A DNA stretch of 64,000 bases, taken from the NCBI GenBank assembly GCA_963772935.1, contig CAVYZK010000009.1, positions 248,001 through 312,000 of the forward strand. Direction: 5' to 3'. Position numbers and translations under genes: made by a program. Shown here in pieces: positions 1-8,412 of this stretch. Below the pieces are notes generated by a model that searched no databases, was not told where the DNA came from, and saw only the letters and a list, made by a program, of their open reading frames with translations. This DNA is from JANNNF01 sp963772935. Lineage in GTDB: Bacteria > Pseudomonadota > Alphaproteobacteria > Rhodobacterales > Rhodobacteraceae. Position 1 is the stretch's first letter, and each line of letters starts with the position of its first letter.

Positions 1-1
1 C

Positions 2-1776
2 ACCCAGACCCGGCAGTTGATTGCGGGCGGGCGCGACCCTGATCTGCGGGATCGGACGACCGTGGGCGGGCTGGCGGCACTGGCCGCGAAGGGTTGGATT
101 CCGGGCGAAGTGACCGAGGAGTTGACCACGCTCTACCGCGCGCACCGCGAGGTGGAGCATCGCTTGCAGATGGTGAATGACGCGCAGACCCATGACCTGC
201 CGGTAACGGCGGAAGGCGTGGCGCGGATCGCTGCCTTCTGCGGGCAGACGCGATGCCGAGTTTCGCGCAGGGTCTGCTGGACCGGCTGGCGCGCACCGAC
301 CATCTGACCGAAGGGTTCTTTGCGCCATCGGCGGCCCCTGTCGCCAAGGGGCCGGTGCTGTCGGATCAGGCGACCAAGCTGGTGGCGGGCTGGGCGTCCT
401 ACCCCGCCTTGCGGTCAGACCGCGCGCAGGGGATTTTCCGCCGTCTGCGCCCGGTGCTGCTGGCACAACTGGGCCGCGCCGCGAACCCCGAGGAGGCGCT
501 GGTGGCGCTGGACGGGTTTCTGGCGGGGCTGCCTGCGGGGGTGCAGATATTCTCGCTGTTCGAGGCCAACCCGCAACTGGTGGAATTGATCGTCGATATC
601 GCGGCCACCTCGCCGGGGCTTGCACGCTATCTGTCGCGCAATGCGGCTGTGCTGGATGGCGTGATCGGCGGATCGTTCTTTGCCGACTGGCCGGGGGAGG
701 CTGCGCTGAGTGCCGAGTTGCGGGCACGGCTGGCGGGGATTGATGATTATGAACGCCAGTTGGATTCCGCCCGCGTCTGGATGAAGGAATGGCATTTCCG
801 GGTGGGGGTGCATCACCTGCGTGGGCTGATCGACGCCTTTGCGGCAGGGCGGCACTATGCCGATCTGGCCGGGGCGGTGCTGGCCGTGCTGTGGGACGTG
901 GTGGCGGTGGAATTTGCGCGCAAGCACGGGGCGATGCCGGGGCAGGGTGCGGTCTTGGTGGGCATGGGGTCACTGGGCGCGGGGCGGCTGAACGCGCAAT
1001 CCGACCTTGATCTGATCGTGATCTATGACGCGGGCGATGCCGTGTCTGACGGCCCGCGCCCACTGGCCACCCGGCCTTATTACGCACGCCTGACCCAAGC
1101 GATGGTGACGGCTGTCTCGGCGCAGATGGCGCAGGGGCGGCTCTATGAGGTGGACATGCGGTTGCGCCCCTCGGGGCGGCAGGGGCCGGTGGCCACGTCG
1201 ATCGAGTCATTCCGCAGCTATCAACTGGGTGAGGCTTGGACCTGGGAACACCTCGCCCTGACCCGCGCGCGGGTAATGGCGGGGGCGCAGGGGCTGGCCG
1301 CAGAGTTCGAGACGTTCCGGGTGGCGTTGCTGGCGGCCAAGGGGCAGGGGCCGGAGGTGCGCGCCGATGTGGCAGCGATGCGGGCGCGGCTGGCGGCGGC
1401 AAAACCGGGCAAAGGCAGTTGGGATGCCAAGAACGGGCCGGGGCGGTTGATGGATATTGAACTGGCGGCGCAGACGGTGGCCTTGCTGGCCGGATCGCCT
1501 GCGCGGGGGGTAGAGCCACAGATTGCTTCGGGCGGGGTTGCCGTTTTGTCGCAATCGAACCAGACGGCGTTGCAGGATGGGTACAGATTGTTCTGGCAGG
1601 TGCAGGCGGCGTCGCGGTTGCTGGGCGATGCAGCGATTGATCCGGTTACGATGGGTCTGGGCGGCTGTGCCTTTGTGCTGCGCGAAACGGGGGCTGCCGA
1701 TGCGTCGGACCTGTCAGCGCGGCTGGAAGCGGCAGCGGGCCGGGCCGAGGCGGTGATACTGGGGTTGCTGGGATGA
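2..1776 (+). pseudogene. glnE: Glutamine synthetase adenylyltransferase/adenylyl-removing enzyme, 3' part, frame interrupted
   Basis: GlnE adds and removes AMP on glutamine synthetase and so sets nitrogen assimilation in the cytoplasm. The window opens inside the gene: frame 2 reads the family stretch QLIAGGRDPDLRDR and then EVEHRLQMVNDAQTHDLP, the end of the N-terminal half. From 253 the protein continues in frame 1 with the C-terminal adenylyltransferase domain, including GMGSLGAGRLNAQSDLDL (nucleotidyltransferase motif with paired Asp) near 961-1020 and EVDMRLRPSGRQGP. Frame 2 passes through frame 3 between about 250 and 270 (DAEFRA is visible there) before frame 1, so there are two breaks; removing one G from the GGG at 270-272 repairs the second. 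Everything downstream is intact to the TGA at 1774. Probably a functional gene with sequence errors; real disruption cannot be excluded. Confidence 0.9.
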
Positions 1777-1786
1777 GGTGTGACAG

Positions 1787-2071
1787 ATGGGGAGACGGGC
1801 CGTGGACATAGCAACCGCCGACTGGAAGGGCCTCGTGCGCGAAAGTTACCGCATCGAGGGGATCACGGTCGGGGAATGCCGGTCGATCTTTGTCGATTGG
1901 GCGCTGTCGGTGCCGGTAGGCGTATCCGTGCCCGACGCGCTGCGCGCGCTGATCGCGCATTACGCGCTGCCAGAGCCGGACCATCCGATGAGTGCGGTGT
2001 TGAATGAGGGGCTGACAGCCCCCGATGCCCCCAAGCGCCGGGGTGGTCGCGCGGCACGGGTGGGAGTTTAG
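1787..2071 (+). CDS. Hypothetical protein, 94 aa
   Basis: Small acidic-to-neutral cytoplasmic protein without signal peptide or membrane segment, starting 10 bases after the glnE stop and so probably cotranscribed. ATG at 1787 is the first start; GTG at 1802 is an alternative. The centre contains GITVGECRSIFVDWALSVP and a short helical LRALIAHYAL segment, then a basic tail (PKRRGGRAARVGV). I do not recognise the family. The position directly behind glnE and the normal codon use support a real gene. No catalytic motif is visible. Confidence 0.6.
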   Translation: MGRRAVDIATADWKGLVRESYRIEGITVGECRSIFVDWALSVPVGVSVPDALRALIAHYALPEPDHPMSAVLNEGLTAPDAPKRRGGRAARVGV

Positions 2072-2086
2072 GTCACATGGGTGGGG

Positions 2087-2109
2087 AGGATGGGCAGATT
2101 GCCCATCCT
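2087..2109. repeat. Intergenic palindrome, family A copy 1
   Basis: Inverted repeat aggatgggca-gat-tgcccatcct, 10-bp arms and 3-nt loop. It lies between the convergent ends of the 94-aa gene and eda, where it could act as a bidirectional terminator. The same element recurs at 7512, 7577, 14566 and 45693. Confidence 0.85.
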
Positions 2110-2121
2110 ACGATTGCAGGG

Positions 2122-2763
2122 TTAGCCGCGCAGGGCCACGGCCTCGGCGGCGAGGGTGGTGATGGCCGCCCAGTCGCCTCGCGCCATGGCGTCCTTGGGG
2201 GCAACCCACGAGCCACCGACGCAGAGGATGTTCGACAGACCCAGATAATCGCGCGCGTTCTTCAGGCTGATGCCCCCCGTGGGGCAGAATTTGACCTGCG
2301 GGATCGGCGAGCCGATGGATTTCAGGTACGCCGCCCCGCCTGCCTGTTCCGCCGGGAAGAACTTCTGCACGGTATAGCCTTTCTCCAGCAGCGCCATCAC
2401 CTCGGACGCGGTGGCAGCGCCGGGCAGCAGCGGCAACTCATATTCGGCGCAGGCATCGAGCAGCCGTTCGGTGGCCCCGGGCGACACGCCGAACAGCGCG
2501 CCCGCGGCCTTGGCGGCCTTCACATCGGCGGGGGTCAGCAGGGTGCCCGCCCCCACCACACCGCCCGGGACTTCTGACATTGCGCGGATCGCATCCAAAG
2601 CGACGGGGGTGCGCAGCGTCACCTCCAGCGCGGGCAGACCGCCTGCGACCAAGGCCTGCGCCAGTTTGGCCGCATGGGCGAGATCGTCGATCACCAGCAC
2701 GGGGACGACGGGGGCGAGGCGGCAGATTTCGGCGGCTTTGACGGATTGCTGGGCGGGGGTCAT
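2122..2763 (-). CDS. eda: KDPG aldolase (2-dehydro-3-deoxy-phosphogluconate aldolase / 4-hydroxy-2-oxoglutarate aldolase)
   Basis: Splits 2-keto-3-deoxy-6-phosphogluconate into pyruvate and glyceraldehyde 3-phosphate, the last step of the Entner-Doudoroff pathway. The 213-residue length fits this trimeric class I aldolase. Visible motifs are GLPALEVTLRT (general-base Glu), VGAGT, QKFFPAEQAGG (the Schiff-base Lys lies in KFFPAE) and KFCPTGGIS (phosphate binding). I chose the ATG at 2763 (MTPAQQSVKAAEI) because upstream codons to 2835 fall in a long hairpin and do not resemble the family. It lies downstream of edd on the same strand, separated by 126 bases holding that hairpin. Confidence 0.95.
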   Translation of the reverse strand: MTPAQQSVKAAEICRLAPVVPVLVIDDLAHAAKLAQALVAGGLPALEVTLRTPVALDAIRAMSEVPGGVVGAGTLLTPADVKAAKAAGALFGVSPGATERLLDACAEYELPLLPGAATASEVMALLEKGYTVQKFFPAEQAGGAAYLKSIGSPIPQVKFCPTGGISLKNARDYLGLSNILCVGGSWVAPKDAMARGDWAAITTLAAEAVALRG

Positions 2764-2805
2764 GGGGATGGTCCTTTGGGTCAGGCACTGGCGGAAAGGG
2801 GGAAG

Positions 2806-2873
2806 CCTCCGGCGGGAGTATTTGGAAAAGAGCAATTCGGACTTTGCTCTTTCTGAAATACTCCCGCCGGAGG
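2806..2873. repeat. Long edd-eda intergenic hairpin
   Basis: Perfect 18-bp arms (cctccggcgggagtattt at 2806-2823 with its complement at 2856-2873), a short mismatch, then a second 9-bp stem (aaagagcaa at 2827-2835 with ttgctcttt at 2844-2852) and an 8-nt loop. It sits in the spacer between edd and eda. Possible roles are partial termination or mRNA processing that sets different expression of the two genes. One arm contains a 22-base stretch (2816-2837) repeated exactly at 14642-14663. Confidence 0.8.
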
Positions 2874-2889
2874 TATCTTTTAAGGTGGG

Positions 2890-4695
2890 TCAGACCACCA
2901 CGGCGGCACCCGTATCGGCGGAGCCGACTGTGCGGCGGAAGGCCTCGAACAACTCGCGTCCAGTGCCGTGGCGGTTGTGGCTGAGGTCTACGGTGACTGG
3001 CGCGCGGTCGTCAAACTCGGCGCTGATCACCGAGAGGGTGCCTGCTTTGGCGTCGAGCCTTATGATGTCGCCGTCGCGAAGTTTGGCCAGCGGGCCGCCG
3101 ACGGCGGCTTCGGGGCAGACGTGGATCGCGGCGGGCACCTTGCCCGACGCGCCTGACATGCGGCCATCAGTGACGAGCGCCACCTTCAGGCCACGGTCTT
3201 GCAGGACTGACAGGGTGGGGGTCAGCGAGTGCAGTTCCGGCATGCCGTTGGCCTGCGGGCCCTGGAAGCGGACGACGACCACGGTGTCTGTGGTGAACTC
3301 GCCCGCCTTGAACGCGCGTTTCACATCTTCCTGGTCGTGGAAGATGCGGGCGGGGGCCTCGATGAGGTGACGTTCGGGGGCGACGGCAGAGACCTTGATC
3401 ACGCCGCGCCCGAGGTTGCCGGTCAGTTGCTTGAGGCCCCCGGTGGTGGCGAAAGGGTCGGCGGCGGGGCGCAGGATCTTGTCGTTGAGGGTGTCGGGGG
3501 AGCCGTCTTGCCAGACCAGTTTGCCGTCCAGCAGTTTGGGTTCCTGCCGGTAATGCGACAGCCCGTCGCCCGCGATGGTCTTGGCATCGGGGTGCAAAAG
3601 ACCTGCGTCCAGCAATTGGCCGATCATGTAGGACAGGCCGCCTGCGGCGTGGAAGTGGTTCACGTCGGCCAGACCGTTGGGATAGACCTTGGCCATCAGC
3701 GGTACGATATCGGACAGGTCGGCGAAATCCTGCAGATCGAGGATCACACCCGACGCACGGGCCATGGCGGGCAGGTGCAGGACGAGGTTGGTGGACCCGC
3801 CCGTGGCCATCAGCCCGACGAGGCCGTTGACATAAGCGCGTTCGTCAAGGATCTCGCCCACCGGGCGGTAGTCGTTGCCAAGTGCTGTGATGCGGGCTGC
3901 GCAATCGACGGCGGCCACGGTCAAAGCCTCGCGCAACGGCGTGCCGGGGTTGACGAAGGAGGAGCCGGGCAGATGCAGGCCCATGAATTCCATCAGCATC
4001 TGATTGGTGTTGGCGGTGCCGTAGAAGGTGCAGGTGCCGGGGCCGTGGTAGCTGGCCATTTCTGCCTTCATCAGGTCATCGCGCGTCATCTTGCCTTCGG
4101 CAAAGGCGTTGCGGACCTTTGACTTTTCGTCATTCGGCAGGCCGGAGGTCATCGGGCCTGCAGGCACGAACACGGCAGGCAGGTGCGAAAAGGTGGCCGC
4201 CGCGATGATCAGACCGGGAACGATCTTGTCACAGACGCCAAGGAACACCGCCGAGTCGAAGGTGTTGTGCGACAGCGATACGCCCGCCGCCAACGCAATG
4301 ACATCGCGGGAAAACAGCGACAGTTCCATCCCGGCCTGCCCTTGGGTCACGCCGTCACACATGGCGGGCACGCCGCCTGCGACTTGTGCCGTGGCCCCGG
4401 CGGCGCGGGCGGCTGTGCGGATCAGGTCGGGGTAACGCTCAAACGGCTGATGCGCCGACAGCATGTCATTGTAGGAGGTGACGATGCCGATGTTGGGCGC
4501 GCGGGTGGTGGCCAAGGTGGCCTTGTCCTGCTCCATCGCTGCATAGGCATGGGCCTGATTTCCGCAGGCCAGATGGCCGCGCGCGGGGCCGTCACGCCCG
4601 GCCTGTGCCATGCGGGCAAGATAGGCCGACCGGGTGCTGGCCGACCGCGCACGGATGCGGTCTGTGACGCTGGCGAGGGTGGGATGAAGCGGCAT
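2890..4695 (-). CDS. edd: Phosphogluconate dehydratase
   Basis: Dehydrates 6-phosphogluconate to KDPG using an oxygen-sensitive iron-sulfur cluster; first committed step of the Entner-Doudoroff pathway. The length from ATG 4695 (MPLHPTLASVTDRI) is 601 residues, right for Edd. IlvD/Edd-family Cys motifs are present: MCDGVTQGQAGME, GVCDKIVPG and GPGTCTFYGTANTNQ. The C-terminal half shows TDGRMSGASGKVPAAIHV and LRDGDIIRLDA. An in-frame ATG at 4734 would add 13 unconserved residues, so the shorter start is preferred. A LacI-type palindrome at 4739-4752 lies just upstream, suggesting carbon-source control of edd-eda. Confidence 0.96.
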   Translation of the reverse strand: MPLHPTLASVTDRIRARSASTRSAYLARMAQAGRDGPARGHLACGNQAHAYAAMEQDKATLATTRAPNIGIVTSYNDMLSAHQPFERYPDLIRTAARAAGATAQVAGGVPAMCDGVTQGQAGMELSLFSRDVIALAAGVSLSHNTFDSAVFLGVCDKIVPGLIIAAATFSHLPAVFVPAGPMTSGLPNDEKSKVRNAFAEGKMTRDDLMKAEMASYHGPGTCTFYGTANTNQMLMEFMGLHLPGSSFVNPGTPLREALTVAAVDCAARITALGNDYRPVGEILDERAYVNGLVGLMATGGSTNLVLHLPAMARASGVILDLQDFADLSDIVPLMAKVYPNGLADVNHFHAAGGLSYMIGQLLDAGLLHPDAKTIAGDGLSHYRQEPKLLDGKLVWQDGSPDTLNDKILRPAADPFATTGGLKQLTGNLGRGVIKVSAVAPERHLIEAPARIFHDQEDVKRAFKAGEFTTDTVVVVRFQGPQANGMPELHSLTPTLSVLQDRGLKVALVTDGRMSGASGKVPAAIHVCPEAAVGGPLAKLRDGDIIRLDAKAGTLSVISAEFDDRAPVTVDLSHNRHGTGRELFEAFRRTVGSADTGAAVVV

Positions 4696-4738
4696 TTGGG
4701 GCCTCTGACTGATGGGGTGCGGCAAGTGTACCATGATG

Positions 4739-4752
4739 TGTTAGCGCTAACA
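4739..4752. promoter_or_regulatory. LacI-family-type operator upstream of edd
   Basis: Perfect 14-bp palindrome TGTTAGCGCTAACA, centred on CG as is usual for LacI/GntR-type sugar repressors. It begins 44 bases upstream of the edd start, in the space between edd and the divergent lipoprotein gene. The regulator is not encoded in this window. Confidence 0.65.
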
Positions 4753-4928
4753 AGACATGCGGTGCAGGGCTGGTGGGCCGGATTTTTCACAAATCGGGGT
4801 GTTTGCCGTCGGATTGTTTCCGTTGCCGCAAACATACCCCGGAATCGCGCCATGTTTTGCGAAGTTTCGCCGCATTTGCAGGGAATATTCAAGTCATTCA
4901 GCAAGAGGCAGAAGCCTCGGAGGGTCAC

Positions 4929-5654
4929 ATGGCTACCGCTCGCATGTTAAATCACCGCACTGCCCTTTTGGGGTTGGCTTTGGCGTTCGGCCTGAGCGCC
5001 TGCGGGGCCACCGATACGGTTTCGCGCAATGGCTATGGCACGCCCGGGGTGACGCTTGCAACCCAAGGCCGGGCTGTGCCCGTGCCGGGGCCTGCTGCCA
5101 CCGGGCCGCATATTCTGGCCGCACAATATGATGTGCAGGATGTGCGCATCAACGTGTCACGCAAGCTGAAGGTGTCTGAGGCGAACATGTTCTACCCCGT
5201 CGCCGATATCGTCTGGCGGGGCGAGCCGCGCGGCGACCGCTATCAGCAGGTGGCCAAGATGTATCAAGAGGCGGCGGCAGCGGGCACCAGTGCGATGACT
5301 CATGGCCGCGCCGTGGTTGTGGATGTTGATGTGATCCGCAATCACTGCCTGACCGAAAAGACGCGTTACACCGTGGGCGGGGTTCATTCGCTGCGCTTCA
5401 TGCTGACGGTGACGGATGCTGCGACCGGCCAAGTGATTGACGGCCCGCGTGAAGTGATCGCCGATGTCAAAGGGGCGGGCGGCAATCAGGCGATCGTAGA
5501 GGAACAGAATGGCCGCACACAGCGGGTGGTTGTGGTCGAACGGCTGGCGCAGGTCTTGCGGCGCGAACTGTCGCAGACGGTGGTCGCGACGCCCGAACTG
5601 ACGGCACGGTTGCAATCGGATGTGACGGTGACGGTGGCGGGTCTCAGCCAGTAA
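4929..5654 (+). CDS. DUF6778-like lipoprotein
   Basis: Predicted outer or inner membrane lipoprotein of 241 residues. The N-terminus (MATARMLNHRTALLGLALAF) is followed by a lipobox LSAC and a Gly/Pro-rich linker. The mature part has ILAAQYDVQDVRINVSRKLKVSEAN and a repeated V-D-V / ADVKG beta-rich pattern, which I associate with the Rhodobacterales family DUF6778 from memory. ATG 4929 is chosen because it gives a proper signal peptide; longer in-frame starts do not. Divergent from edd. The function is unknown. Confidence 0.8.
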   Translation: MATARMLNHRTALLGLALAFGLSACGATDTVSRNGYGTPGVTLATQGRAVPVPGPAATGPHILAAQYDVQDVRINVSRKLKVSEANMFYPVADIVWRGEPRGDRYQQVAKMYQEAAAAGTSAMTHGRAVVVDVDVIRNHCLTEKTRYTVGGVHSLRFMLTVTDAATGQVIDGPREVIADVKGAGGNQAIVEEQNGRTQRVVVVERLAQVLRRELSQTVVATPELTARLQSDVTVTVAGLSQ

Positions 5655-5732
5655 CTGCCGGGCAATCGTTGGTGGCCAATAACTGGTGGGCACCATCTTT
5701 CGCAAACACACCAAAGACTGTAAGGGGAGGGC

Positions 5733-6974
5733 ATGGAGCCCTCCCTTTCGCATTCGCCCCGCCCCGAAGATGCTGCGCCAGCCCATGGCCGCGCGGTTGT
5801 CCGTCTGAAACCCAAAGCCGAGGCCCGGGCAATCCGCCACGGTTTTCCTTGGGTCTATGCCGATGAGTTGGTGACCGACCGCCGCACCGCAGGCCTTGCG
5901 CCGGGTGCGCTGGCGGTTCTGGAGGACGCGGACCGCAGGCCGTTGGGGCTGGTCACGGTCAACACCAAATCCAAGATCATCGTGCGGATGCTGGACCGTG
6001 ATCCCATGGCGCAGATTGATCAGGCATGGTTCGAGGCGCGGCTGTCGCGGGCGCTGTCGTTGCGGGATCGCCTTTATGACGCGCCGTTCTACCGGCTGGT
6101 GCATGCCGAGGCGGATGGCCTGCCCGGCATCGTGATCGACCGTTACGGCGATGTCGCCGTGGTGCAGCCGAACGCCGCCTGGGCCGAGGCACATCTGGAG
6201 GTGCTGGTGGCGGCGCTGGTTGCGGTGACGGGTGTTACGGCGGTGGTCAAGAACGGCACGGGCCGGTCGCGCGTGCTGGAAGGGCTGGTCGAGGAAACGG
6301 TGTGTCTGGCTGGTGCGGTGGACGCCGCTGTGCCGGTGGTGATGAACGGGGCCACCTACATGGCCGATGTGATGGGCGGGCAGAAGACCGGGTTGTTCTA
6401 TGACCAGCGCCCGAACCACGCCTTTGCCGCGCGTCTGGCACGGGGGTCGCGGGTGCTGGATGTGTTCGCCCATGTCGGCGGCTTTGGGCTGGCGGCACTT
6501 GCAGCGGGGGCGGACAGCGCCCTGGCGGTGGATGCCTCGGCGGCAGCTTTGGGGCTGGCGACGGACGGGGCTGCGGCATCGGGTTTTGCCGACCGGTTTG
6601 CCACACGGCAGGGCGATGCATTCGAGGTGCTGGAGGCGTTGGGAACCGAGGGCGCGCAGTTTGACATGGTGATCTGCGACCCGCCCGCCTTTGCGCCCGC
6701 CAAACCTGCGCTGGAGGCGGGCTTGCGCGCCTATGAACGGCTGGCGCGGCTGGCGGCACCCTTGGTCGCACCGGGCGGCTATCTGGTGATGTGTTCGTGT
6801 TCGCATGCCGCCGACCTTGCGTCTTTCCGCAACGCATCGGCGCGCGGCATCGGGCGTGGCGGGCGGCGGGGGCAGTTGCTGCACACCGGCTTTGCCGGGG
6901 CGGACCATCCGATGCTGCCGCAACTGGCGGAAAGCGGATATCTGAAGGCGCTGTTCTTCCGGCTGGATGGCTGA
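5733..6974 (+). CDS. rlmI: Class I SAM-dependent rRNA (cytosine-C5) methyltransferase, RlmI-like
   Basis: Probable 23S rRNA m5C methyltransferase. The N-terminus carries a PUA-like RNA-binding domain (RLKPKAEARAIRHGFPWVY through ALAVLEDADRRPLG, residues about 22-75). A central RlmI/RlmK domain follows (HAEADGLPGIVIDRYGDVAVV), then a Rossmann methyltransferase with GQKTGLFYDQRPN, VLDVFAHVGGFGLAALAAGA (SAM site), CDPPAF and the catalytic-cysteine motif MCSCSH. Length 413 fits the family. Its TGA overlaps the ATG of the following PIN gene by one base, implying translational coupling. The exact target base cannot be read from sequence. Confidence 0.92.
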   Translation: MEPSLSHSPRPEDAAPAHGRAVVRLKPKAEARAIRHGFPWVYADELVTDRRTAGLAPGALAVLEDADRRPLGLVTVNTKSKIIVRMLDRDPMAQIDQAWFEARLSRALSLRDRLYDAPFYRLVHAEADGLPGIVIDRYGDVAVVQPNAAWAEAHLEVLVAALVAVTGVTAVVKNGTGRSRVLEGLVEETVCLAGAVDAAVPVVMNGATYMADVMGGQKTGLFYDQRPNHAFAARLARGSRVLDVFAHVGGFGLAALAAGADSALAVDASAAALGLATDGAAASGFADRFATRQGDAFEVLEALGTEGAQFDMVICDPPAFAPAKPALEAGLRAYERLARLAAPLVAPGGYLVMCSCSHAADLASFRNASARGIGRGGRRGQLLHTGFAGADHPMLPQLAESGYLKALFFRLDG

Positions 6975-7513
6975 TGAAGGCGGTTCTGGACGCCTGCGTT
7001 CTGTACCCCACGGTATTGCGTGAGATTCTGACCGGGGTGGCGGCGCAGGGGCTGTATACGCCGCTGTGGTCGGACCGGATACTGGAGGAATGGGCGCGCG
7101 CGACGCACAAGCTGGGGCCGGGGGCCGAGGCGGTGGCGCGGGGCGAGATTGCGCTGTTGCGGGCGGCGTTCCCCAAGGCCAGCATCCGCGCGCAGCCGGA
7201 TATCGAGGCCCGGATGCTGCTGCCCGATGCCAATGATGTGCATGTGCTGGCCGTGGCCGTGGCAGGCCACGCCGATTGCATCGTGACGTTCAACGCCAAG
7301 GATTTCCCGCGTCATGTGCTGGCCGAGGAAGGGATCGCCCGGCGCGATCCGGATGGGCTGCTGTGGGAGTTGTGGTCGCATCATCCGGCGGAGGTTGCGG
7401 CGGTGGTGGCCCGCGTGCATGCGGTGGCAGAACAGATGGCGGGGGTGGAGTTGCCGCTGCGGGGGCTATTGAAGCGGGCGCAACTGCCGAAGCTGGCAAA
7501 AGCGATTGCGTAG
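6974..7513 (+). CDS. PIN domain protein, RSP_2648 family
   Basis: Putative PIN-fold ribonuclease, 179 residues. Acidic residues expected of the active site are visible: LDACVLYP (first Asp), RILEEWARA (Glu), LPDANDVHVLAVAV (Asp) and VTFNAKDFP (last Asp). The start codon overlaps the stop of the rlmI-like gene. No antitoxin gene stands beside it, so this is not an obvious VapBC pair; the constant neighbourhood suggests a housekeeping RNA role, which is inference. A family A palindrome begins at the stop codon. Confidence 0.85.
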   Translation: MKAVLDACVLYPTVLREILTGVAAQGLYTPLWSDRILEEWARATHKLGPGAEAVARGEIALLRAAFPKASIRAQPDIEARMLLPDANDVHVLAVAVAGHADCIVTFNAKDFPRHVLAEEGIARRDPDGLLWELWSHHPAEVAAVVARVHAVAEQMAGVELPLRGLLKRAQLPKLAKAIA

Positions 7514-7534
7514 GATGGGCAATCTGCCCATCTT
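7512..7534. repeat. Intergenic palindrome, family A copy 2
   Basis: aggatgggca-atc-tgcccatctt, one mismatch in the outer arm. It starts within the PIN gene stop codon. Placed between convergent genes, 43 bases from copy 3. Confidence 0.75.
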
Positions 7535-7573
7535 CCCCACCTGAGAACCGCCACGATCTGAAGATCGAACGAT

Positions 7574-8278
7574 CTAAAGATGGGCGGAATCGCCCATCCT
7601 ACCCCACCTTGCAGCATTCGCCTCAATCGCGGCGATGCGGTCGGCAGTCTTGGGGTGGCTTAACAGCCACGCCGGCGCAGTTTGCGCATGGCTGCGTGTC
7701 AGCGCGTCCAACTTGGCAAACAGTGACACTTGCGGGCCGGTCCCGATGCCAGACTTGATCAGCAGGGCTGACGCATAGGCATCCGCCTCAAACTCATCCC
7801 GCCGCGACAGATGCGCCATCAGGGCGGTCGAGATGAAATTCGCAATCCACATCCCCACAAACGGCACATAGCGCGACAGCACGGCCGACAGCATCATCAC
7901 CACCGCGTTCTGGCCGGTGAAATCAATCATCCGCCGTCGCGAATGGCCAAGGGCGACATGGCCCAGCTCATGCGCAATGACCCCTGCCAGTTCCTCGGAC
8001 GTGACCTCACCGCGCTGTTTGCGGTTCAGAAAGCCGCGCGTCAGGAAAATACGACCATCAGGGGCGGCGAGGCCGTTTACCGCATCAATCTCATACACAT
8101 GCACCTTGATTGCGGGCACATCCAGCGCCACCGCCATCCGGTCGGCCAGAGCAGTGATATCCGGGTCGGTCAGCGGGCGGGACTGGGCGTCCAGCGTCTT
8201 TTTGGTGCGCCAGACCGAGAATTTCAGCATCAATACGGCATAGCCGATGGCAAGCAACAGGGGGGCGAATTTCAACAT
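7574..8278 (-). CDS. M48 family metallopeptidase (HtpX/Oma1-like)
   Basis: Membrane-anchored zinc endopeptidase of 234 residues, probably in inner-membrane protein quality control. An N-terminal hydrophobic segment (residues 4-20) anchors it. The zinc motif HELGH is at about residues 103-107 and the third ligand lies in RRDEFEADAYAS. A second hydrophobic stretch (VVMMLSAVLSRYVPFVGMWI) lies between them. The last seven residues and the stop (MGDSAHL) are encoded inside a family A palindrome, so the natural C-terminus may have been altered by insertion of that element. Confidence 0.92.
   Translation of the reverse strand: MLKFAPLLLAIGYAVLMLKFSVWRTKKTLDAQSRPLTDPDITALADRMAVALDVPAIKVHVYEIDAVNGLAAPDGRIFLTRGFLNRKQRGEVTSEELAGVIAHELGHVALGHSRRRMIDFTGQNAVVMMLSAVLSRYVPFVGMWIANFISTALMAHLSRRDEFEADAYASALLIKSGIGTGPQVSLFAKLDALTRSHAQTAPAWLLSHPKTADRIAAIEANAARWGRMGDSAHL
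7577..7600. repeat. Intergenic palindrome, family A copy 3
   Basis: aagatgggcg-gaat-cgcccatcct, one outer mismatch. It overlaps the 3' end of the M48 peptidase gene and supplies its final codons. Confidence 0.8.
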
Positions 8279-8412
8279 AAGGGTAATATGGGGGTGGTTC
8301 GCGGCGGGGGAAAGGGGCAGCGGTTCAGGTTCTGGCAGAATCAGAAATCGCTGCCGATCGATCTGCTCAAACGTGTTGTCCGAAGGCTAGTTCCGCCGAA
8401 CGCTGATCCGCT

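Noticed and set aside
5157..6923. Minus-strand open frame of 588 codons opposite the lipoprotein and rRNA methyltransferase genes
   Set aside because: Arg/His/Pro-rich shadow of recognised genes.
6974..7513. Toxin of a VapBC pair
   Set aside because: No antitoxin-size gene adjoins the PIN gene, which is coupled to an rRNA methyltransferase.
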